The position numbers were made by a program, and so were the translations under genes. Of a DNA stretch of 64,000 nucleotides, positions 59,338 to 64,000 are shown one piece after another (within the stretch, counting starts at the first letter, position 1; each line of letters starts with the position of its first letter). The notes below the pieces were generated by a model that saw nothing but the letters and a program-made list of their open reading frames with translations, did no database searches and was not told the origin of the DNA. This DNA comes from Neorhizobium alkalisoli (lineage in GTDB: Bacteria; Pseudomonadota; Alphaproteobacteria; Rhizobiales; Rhizobiaceae): NCBI RefSeq assembly GCF_002968635.1, contig NZ_PVBN01000018.1, positions 16,076 to 80,075 of the forward strand. Reading direction: 5' to 3'.

Positions 59338-60762
59338 ATGTCCGGGACCTCTTTTTTCAGTGATATGCTGCAGGGCATTACCGACCGCGGCCGCAAACTG
59401 CTGTTTTCCGGATCGCGCGCCCCAGCCACCGTCGCCGAGGCCGATCTTGAAACTCTCTGTGAAATGCTGCTGTCGACCCGTGGCGAAGCGTCGGGCATGG
59501 CCATCGCCGCGGAGATTTTGGAGCGCTGGAGCCGCTTTGATGGCACGGAAGCCCAAAAATTCTTGCAGATGCTTTCCGACAAGTTCGGCGCTGATACGGC
59601 TCAGTTGGACAAAGCCATAGACAGATACCGCAGCGACAAGAGCCCCTCGGCGGTCTTTGCGATCCACAATGCGGCCGAGCCGCGGCGGCAGGAGCTTCTG
59701 CGCCGTCTGAACCTGGCGCCAAACGGCACGGAAAAACTTGTCCGGATGCGCGAACAGCTCCTTCGTCTCAAAGACCGGCGGGAGGACTTGCGCGCAATCG
59801 ACACGGATTTCGCCCATCTGTTCGGGTCCTGGTTCAATCGTGGCTTCCTTACACTCAATCCGATCGACTGGTCGACGCCGGCACACATCTTGGAGAAGAT
59901 CATCAAATACGAGGCAGTGCACGAGATCGGCAGTTGGGAAGAACTGCGCCGCCGCCTGGCGCCGGCCGATCGGCGCTGCTTTGCCTTCTTCCATCCTCGG
60001 TTGGTGGATGAGCCGCTCGTCTTCGTTGAAGTAGCGCTTACCCGGTCCGTGCCGAGCACGATCGGCGACGTGCTGGACGAAGGCCGGGAGCACATCCCTG
60101 CCAATCAAGCGACGACGGCGGTCTTCTACTCGATCTCCAACTGTCAGGACGGTCTTCGCGGAATATCCTTCGGCAATTTTCTCATCAAGCAGGTCGTCGA
60201 AGACCTGCGCAGAGACCTGCCGGGCCTCAAGAATTTCGTCACGCTGTCCCCCGTTCCCGGTCTTGCCTCGTGGTTATCCAAAGCACGCGGCGCGCAAGCC
60301 GATCCTTTGTTGACGGAGGAGGATCGCACGGTGCTGGCGCTGCTGGACGACCCGGCCTGGGCAAATGATGCTGGCAAGGCAAATGAAATCGAGCGCGTCT
60401 TGCTTCCGCTCGCTGCGCACTATTTTCTCGTCGAACGCACGCCGGAGGGCCGTCCGGTCGATCCTGTCGCCCGCTTCCACCTGGGCAACGGAGCTCGCCT
60501 TGAAAGGCTGAACTTCCTGGGCGACCGCTCGGCGAAGGCGATGCACCAGGCGCATGGGTTGATGGTTAACTACCTCTACAAGCTCGAGGATATCGAGGCC
60601 AACCACGAGGCTCTGGCGCAGCGCGGCGAAGTGACCGCGTCGCCGGCTGTCAGGAATCTGCTCAGCCGGGACCGGGAATATCGCCGCGGCGCAGTGAACG
60701 AGCAAGCTTCGCGACCGTTCGCGCAGGGCGTGAACGCCAAGATCGGAGGAGGACGCACATGA
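59338..60762 (+). CDS. matA: Malonyl-CoA decarboxylase
   Basis: MatA decarboxylates malonyl-CoA to acetyl-CoA, completing malonate use. The 474-residue product has the helical N-terminal domain and a GNAT-like C-terminal domain typical of the family: WSTPAHILEKIIKYEAVHEI, DRRCFAFFHPRLVDEPLVFV, FYSISNCQDGLRGISFGNFL (SNCQxGL..SFGNFLI), FVTLSPVPG and AHYFLVERT with a C-terminal FHLGNGARLERLNFLGD. The ATG at 59338 follows GGAGGAGCGC. The stop overlaps matB by four bases. The operon order matA-matB-matC is that of rhizobia. Confidence 0.95.
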   Translation: MSGTSFFSDMLQGITDRGRKLLFSGSRAPATVAEADLETLCEMLLSTRGEASGMAIAAEILERWSRFDGTEAQKFLQMLSDKFGADTAQLDKAIDRYRSDKSPSAVFAIHNAAEPRRQELLRRLNLAPNGTEKLVRMREQLLRLKDRREDLRAIDTDFAHLFGSWFNRGFLTLNPIDWSTPAHILEKIIKYEAVHEIGSWEELRRRLAPADRRCFAFFHPRLVDEPLVFVEVALTRSVPSTIGDVLDEGREHIPANQATTAVFYSISNCQDGLRGISFGNFLIKQVVEDLRRDLPGLKNFVTLSPVPGLASWLSKARGAQADPLLTEEDRTVLALLDDPAWANDAGKANEIERVLLPLAAHYFLVERTPEGRPVDPVARFHLGNGARLERLNFLGDRSAKAMHQAHGLMVNYLYKLEDIEANHEALAQRGEVTASPAVRNLLSRDREYRRGAVNEQASRPFAQGVNAKIGGGRT

Positions 60763-62273
60763 GCAACCACCTATTTGACGCCATTCGAACAGCCGCCCGC
60801 GGCGAGTCGCCGTTCATTCGGACCACAGGTGGTAGGACTTGGACCTATAACGACGCACTTGCCCTTTCGGCGCGCATTGCCAGTGCGATCGACACACTTG
60901 GCATCCGTCCGGGAGACCGGGTCGCCGTTCAGGTGGACAAGAGCGCCGAAGCGCTGATCCTCTACCTGGCTTGCGTGCGTAGCGGTGCGATCTATCTGCC
61001 GCTGAACACAGCCTATACGCTCGCGGAACTCGACTATTTCTTCGGCGACGCCGAACCCAGACTGGTTGTCGTTTCTTCGGTCATGCGGGACGGCGTCGAG
61101 AAGATCGCCAAGCCTCACGGGGCGATCGTCGAAACGCTCAACGCAGACGGCACCGGCTCTCTTCTCGATCTTGCAAAAGAGGAACGCGACGACTTCGTCG
61201 ATGCCTCGCGCTCGGCCGATGATCTCGCGGCGATCCTCTATACCTCGGGAACGACAGGGCGTTCCAAGGGAGCGATGCTGACGCACGACAATCTGCTCTC
61301 GAATGCCCTCACCTTGCGCGACTACTGGAGGGTTACCGCTGACGATCGGCTGATCCATGCCTTACCCATCTTCCATACGCATGGACTGTTCGTCGCTACC
61401 AATGTCACACTGCTCGCCGGCGCCTCAATGTTCCTGCTGTCGAAATTCGACCCGGACGAAATCCTCTCGCTGATGCCGAAAGCAACGATGATGATGGGCG
61501 TGCCGACATTTTATGTGCGACTCCTGCACAACCCGGGCCTCGATCGAGATGCCGTCGCGAACATACGGCTCTTCATTTCCGGCTCGGCTCCGCTGCTCGC
61601 CGAAACGCATATCGAGTTCAAGAGCCGGACCGGTCACGCGATCCTTGAGCGCTACGGCATGACTGAAACCAACATGAACACCTCCAATCCCTATGAGGGA
61701 GAGCGGATCGCCGGAACCGTGGGCTTTCCCCTTCCCGGCGTGACGGTACGCGTCACCGATCCCGCGACCGGCACCGAGCTTGCCGCGGAAGAAACCGGCA
61801 TGATCGAGATCAAGGGCCCAAACGTCTTCAAGGGGTATTGGCGGATGCCGGAGAAAACCGCAGCGGAATTCACGTCCGACGGTTTCTTCATCAGCGGCGA
61901 TCTCGGCAAGATCGACGGCCAAGGCTATGTCCACATCGTCGGCCGCAGCAAGGACCTGGTGATCTCCGGCGGATACAACATCTATCCCAAGGAGGTCGAA
62001 GGTGAGATCGACCAGCTTGAAGGTGTCGCCGAGAGCGCAGTGATCGGTGTCCCGCACCCTGATTTCGGCGAAGGCGTTACCGCCATCGTGGTCTGCAAGC
62101 CCGATGCGGCGCTCGATGAAAAGGCGATCCTTGGCGCACTGCAAGACCGCCTCGCGCGCTACAAGCAGCCGAAACGTATCATCTTCGCCGATGACCTGCC
62201 GCGCAACACGATGGGCAAAGTCCAGAAGAACGTCCTGAGGCAGAAATACGCGGATCTTTACGCAACAACCTGA
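60759..62273 (+). CDS. matB: Malonyl-CoA synthetase
   Basis: MatB activates malonate with CoA and ATP. The 504-residue adenylate-forming enzyme shows the A3 motif LYTSGTTGRSKGAMLTHDN (about residues 160-178), HALPIFHTHGLF, ILERYGMTETNMNTSNPY, GPNVFKGYWRMPE, FFISGDLGKID, VISGGYNIYPKEVE and the catalytic Lys in LPRNTMGKVQKNVL. These match the malonyl-CoA ligase subfamily, including its conserved Met-Thr-Glu-Thr-x-Met-Asn segment. It overlaps matA and is 99 bp upstream of matC. Confidence 0.95.
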   Translation: MSNHLFDAIRTAARGESPFIRTTGGRTWTYNDALALSARIASAIDTLGIRPGDRVAVQVDKSAEALILYLACVRSGAIYLPLNTAYTLAELDYFFGDAEPRLVVVSSVMRDGVEKIAKPHGAIVETLNADGTGSLLDLAKEERDDFVDASRSADDLAAILYTSGTTGRSKGAMLTHDNLLSNALTLRDYWRVTADDRLIHALPIFHTHGLFVATNVTLLAGASMFLLSKFDPDEILSLMPKATMMMGVPTFYVRLLHNPGLDRDAVANIRLFISGSAPLLAETHIEFKSRTGHAILERYGMTETNMNTSNPYEGERIAGTVGFPLPGVTVRVTDPATGTELAAEETGMIEIKGPNVFKGYWRMPEKTAAEFTSDGFFISGDLGKIDGQGYVHIVGRSKDLVISGGYNIYPKEVEGEIDQLEGVAESAVIGVPHPDFGEGVTAIVVCKPDAALDEKAILGALQDRLARYKQPKRIIFADDLPRNTMGKVQKNVLRQKYADLYATT

Positions 62274-62372
62274 CCCAGTCCGTACGCTCTCCGGGAGGGA
62301 GGCGCACGGTTTTTTACGATCTTGAATAGCACGCTAGCTACCGACGCTGGAGGCGTCGGAGGGAGGGGAACC

Positions 62373-63719
62373 ATGAGCATCGAAATCCTATCAATATTGC
62401 TCCTTATCGCCATGTTTGTCATCGCGACGATCCAGCCGATCAACATGGGAGCGCTGGCTTTTGCCTGCACATTCGTGCTCGGCTCCCTGATCATCGGCAT
62501 GAAAACCAGTGACATTTTCGCCGGCTTTCCGAGCGACCTCTTCCTGACACTGGTCGCCGTCACCTATCTCTTCGCCATCGCGCAGATCAACGGAACGATC
62601 GACTGGCTCGTCGAATGTGCCGTGCGGCTGGTGCGGGGCCACGTCGCCTGGATCCCCTGGGTGATGTTCGTCGTCGCCGCCATCATCACCGGTTTTGGTG
62701 CGCTCGGGCCTGCGGCGGTGGCTATTCTCGCTCCGGTGGCGCTGAGCTTTGCCGTGCAATATCGCATTCACCCGGTGATGATGGGGCTGATGGTCATCCA
62801 TGGCGCCCAGGCCGGGGGTTTTTCGCCGATCAGTGTTTATGGCGGCATCACCAACCAGATCGTGGCCAAAGCCGGCCTGCCCTTTGCTCCCACATCGCTG
62901 TTCCTTTCCAGCTTCTTTTTCAACCTGGCGATCGCGGTGCTGGTTTTCTTCGTCTTCGGCGGCGCGCGGATCATGAAACAGGCACCCGCCCCCACAGGCC
63001 CACTGCCCGACTTGCATCCCGAGGGGGTGTCGGCCTCCATCAGGGGTCATGGCGGCACGCCAGCAAAGCCGATCAGAGAACACGCCTACGGGACGGAAGG
63101 CGACGCCCTTCAAGCATTGCGCCTGACGCCAGAAAAGATCTTCACCTTGATCGGCCTGACGGCGCTTGGTATCGGCGCCCTGGTCTTCAAGTTCAATGTC
63201 GGCCTGGTCGCAATCACCGTCGCCGTCGCGCTCGCCCTCATCTCGCCGAAGACCCAGAAGGCGGCGGTCGACAAGGTAAGCTGGTCGACCGTGCTTCTGA
63301 TCGCCGGCATCATCACATATGTCGGCGTCCTGGAAAAAGCCGGGACCGTCAACTATGTCGCCAACGGCATATCAAGTCTCGGCATGCCGCTTCTGGTCGC
63401 GCTGCTGCTCTGCTTCACCGGTGCCATCGTTTCCGCCTTCGCCTCGTCGACGGCACTGCTGGGCGCCATCATCCCACTTGCTGTTCCGTTCCTCCTGCAG
63501 GGCCACATCAGCGCTGTTGGGGTGGTCGCGGCGATCGCGATCTCGACGACGATCGTCGATACCAGTCCGTTTTCCACCAACGGCGCCCTTGTCGTCGCCA
63601 ACGCACCGGACGAACAGCGTGAGCAGGTATTGCGGCAGCTGCTGATCTACAGCGCACTGATCGCGATCATCGGACCGGTGATTGCATGGCTGGTCTTCGT
63701 CGTGCCTGGTCTCGTCTGA
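62373..63719 (+). CDS. matC: Malonate carrier (MatC-type dicarboxylate permease)
   Basis: MatC imports malonate across the inner membrane. The 448-residue product has about twelve hydrophobic spans and belongs to the MatC/ion-transporter superfamily: IQPINMGALAFACTFVLGSL, LVAVTYLFAIAQINGTIDWL, VMMGLMVIHGAQAGGFSPIS, GGITNQIVAKAGLP, and a C-terminal AFASSTALLGAIIPLAVPFL plus TTIVDTSPFSTNGALVVANA. The ATG at 62373 has GGGAGGGG upstream; an earlier in-frame start at 62322 lacks one and adds a non-hydrophobic leader. It completes the uptake, activation and decarboxylation pathway with MatB and MatA. Confidence 0.93.
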   Translation: MSIEILSILLLIAMFVIATIQPINMGALAFACTFVLGSLIIGMKTSDIFAGFPSDLFLTLVAVTYLFAIAQINGTIDWLVECAVRLVRGHVAWIPWVMFVVAAIITGFGALGPAAVAILAPVALSFAVQYRIHPVMMGLMVIHGAQAGGFSPISVYGGITNQIVAKAGLPFAPTSLFLSSFFFNLAIAVLVFFVFGGARIMKQAPAPTGPLPDLHPEGVSASIRGHGGTPAKPIREHAYGTEGDALQALRLTPEKIFTLIGLTALGIGALVFKFNVGLVAITVAVALALISPKTQKAAVDKVSWSTVLLIAGIITYVGVLEKAGTVNYVANGISSLGMPLLVALLLCFTGAIVSAFASSTALLGAIIPLAVPFLLQGHISAVGVVAAIAISTTIVDTSPFSTNGALVVANAPDEQREQVLRQLLIYSALIAIIGPVIAWLVFVVPGLV

Positions 63720-63876
63720 CGAAAGGGCGGTCGCCCACACGCCACCTTCCTTCTCAAGACGACGCCTTGCCCGCTGCTTTTTTCGATCGGCTCCCCGGAT
63801 CTCGCCTCGATGGGGCGAGACAGGGCCTCACATGGGGCCTGCGATACCCTGTTGCTCGCGCCGGGGGGCCTGGTGT

Positions 63877-64000
63877 CTAGAAGGTAATTTGGACTTTCAT
63901 TGACTGAGTTCTGTCTGCTGCGAGGTTGAAGGCTGTGACGGCGTCCTGGAGGGGGAAGGTTGCGGTGAGCAGCGGTTTGAGGTCGACGCGGCGGGTGTTG
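63877..64000 (-). CDS. Zinc-dependent alcohol/polyol dehydrogenase, C-terminal fragment
   Basis: The last 40 codons of a minus-strand gene enter from the right edge: NTRRVDLKPLLTATFPLQDA, then VTAFNLAADRTQSMKVQITF and a TAG at 63877-63879. This is the C-terminal end typical of medium-chain dehydrogenases of the L-idonate 5-dehydrogenase/sorbitol dehydrogenase type. The catalytic and NAD-binding domains are outside the window, so the substrate cannot be judged. It is convergent with matC, with about 157 bp between them. Confidence 0.8.
   Translation of the reverse strand, partial: NTRRVDLKPLLTATFPLQDAVTAFNLAADRTQSMKVQITF

Noticed and set aside
63720..63876. Terminator between matC and the dehydrogenase fragment
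   Set aside because: A T-run exists near 63778, but no stable stem sits directly before it.
1..64000. CRISPR arrays, tRNA/rRNA genes, intact insertion sequences, origin of replication
   Set aside because: I looked for regular spaced repeats, cloverleaf-like sequences, transposase motifs with terminal repeats and repABC-type genes, and saw none.

Overview
The window is about 60% G+C bacterial DNA whose gene content points to an alphaproteobacterium of the Rhizobiaceae (Rhizobium/Agrobacterium type). The evidence is a complete imp-type type VI secretion operon with two TssC genes and a fused TagF-PppA, a matR-matABC malonate locus of the rhizobial kind, and nadABC next to a Nudix-type NAD regulator (NadQ). 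No rRNA, tRNA, CRISPR array or intact insertion sequence is visible. nadABC and panBC sit among accessory transport and catabolic genes, which would fit a chromid or large plasmid, but the sequence alone does not prove that.

Layout. (1) 1-19265: T6SS. The N-terminus of clpV (tssH) leaves the window on the minus strand; divergent from it, tssA-tssB-tssC-tssC2-tagJ-tssE-tssF-tssG-fha-tssK-tssL-tssM-tagF/pppA-ppkA run on the plus strand, mostly with overlapping stop and start codons. This gives the sheath, baseplate, membrane complex and the kinase/phosphatase switch; hcp, vgrG and effectors are not in view. (2) 19269-20408: outer-membrane polysaccharide export lipoprotein. (3) 20722-28222: branched-chain amino-acid type ABC importer (livF, G, M, H and a binding protein), a LysR-type regulator with two helix-turn-helix domains, and a second paralogous binding protein. 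(4) 28936-34372: DEAD-box RNA helicase and the nadA-nadB-nadC operon, with nadQ upstream on the same strand and a 19-bp palindrome between them. (5) 35551-38775: exported amidohydrolase and panC-panB. (6) 39171-47459: dipeptide/opine-type ABC importer (five genes), GntR/FCD regulator, dienelactone-hydrolase-like protein, and a divergent mandelate-racemase-group enolase, together an uncharacterised uptake and catabolism unit. (7) 48135-58390: the most unusual part, which looks like an undescribed peptide-modification (RiPP-like) locus. (8) 58530-63719: matR, matA, matB, matC. (9) 63877-64000: C-terminus of a zinc alcohol/polyol dehydrogenase leaving the window.

The candidate new system (about 48.9-58.4 kb). 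One minus-strand unit carries a 50-codon peptide gene that I found in a gap, directly followed by a HExxH-type peptide-modification protein (its motif reads REAGH), a ThiF/E1-like adenylyltransferase and a SAM methyltransferase. A second minus-strand unit carries a SARP/OmpR-type regulator with TPRs, a PAP2/vanadium-haloperoxidase-like enzyme with an (Asn-Lys)8 tract, and a cytoplasmic-looking S8 protease, and ends in a clear terminator. A second short peptide gene 4.4 kb away shares 47 of 57 aligned bases of promoter and leader with the first. Both peptide genes and the regulator are preceded by repeats of the form TTTnACG at an 11-bp period, the spacing expected of OmpR/SARP winged-helix targets. 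I infer one regulon: the SARP protein controls itself and two peptide genes, one of which heads the modification operon.
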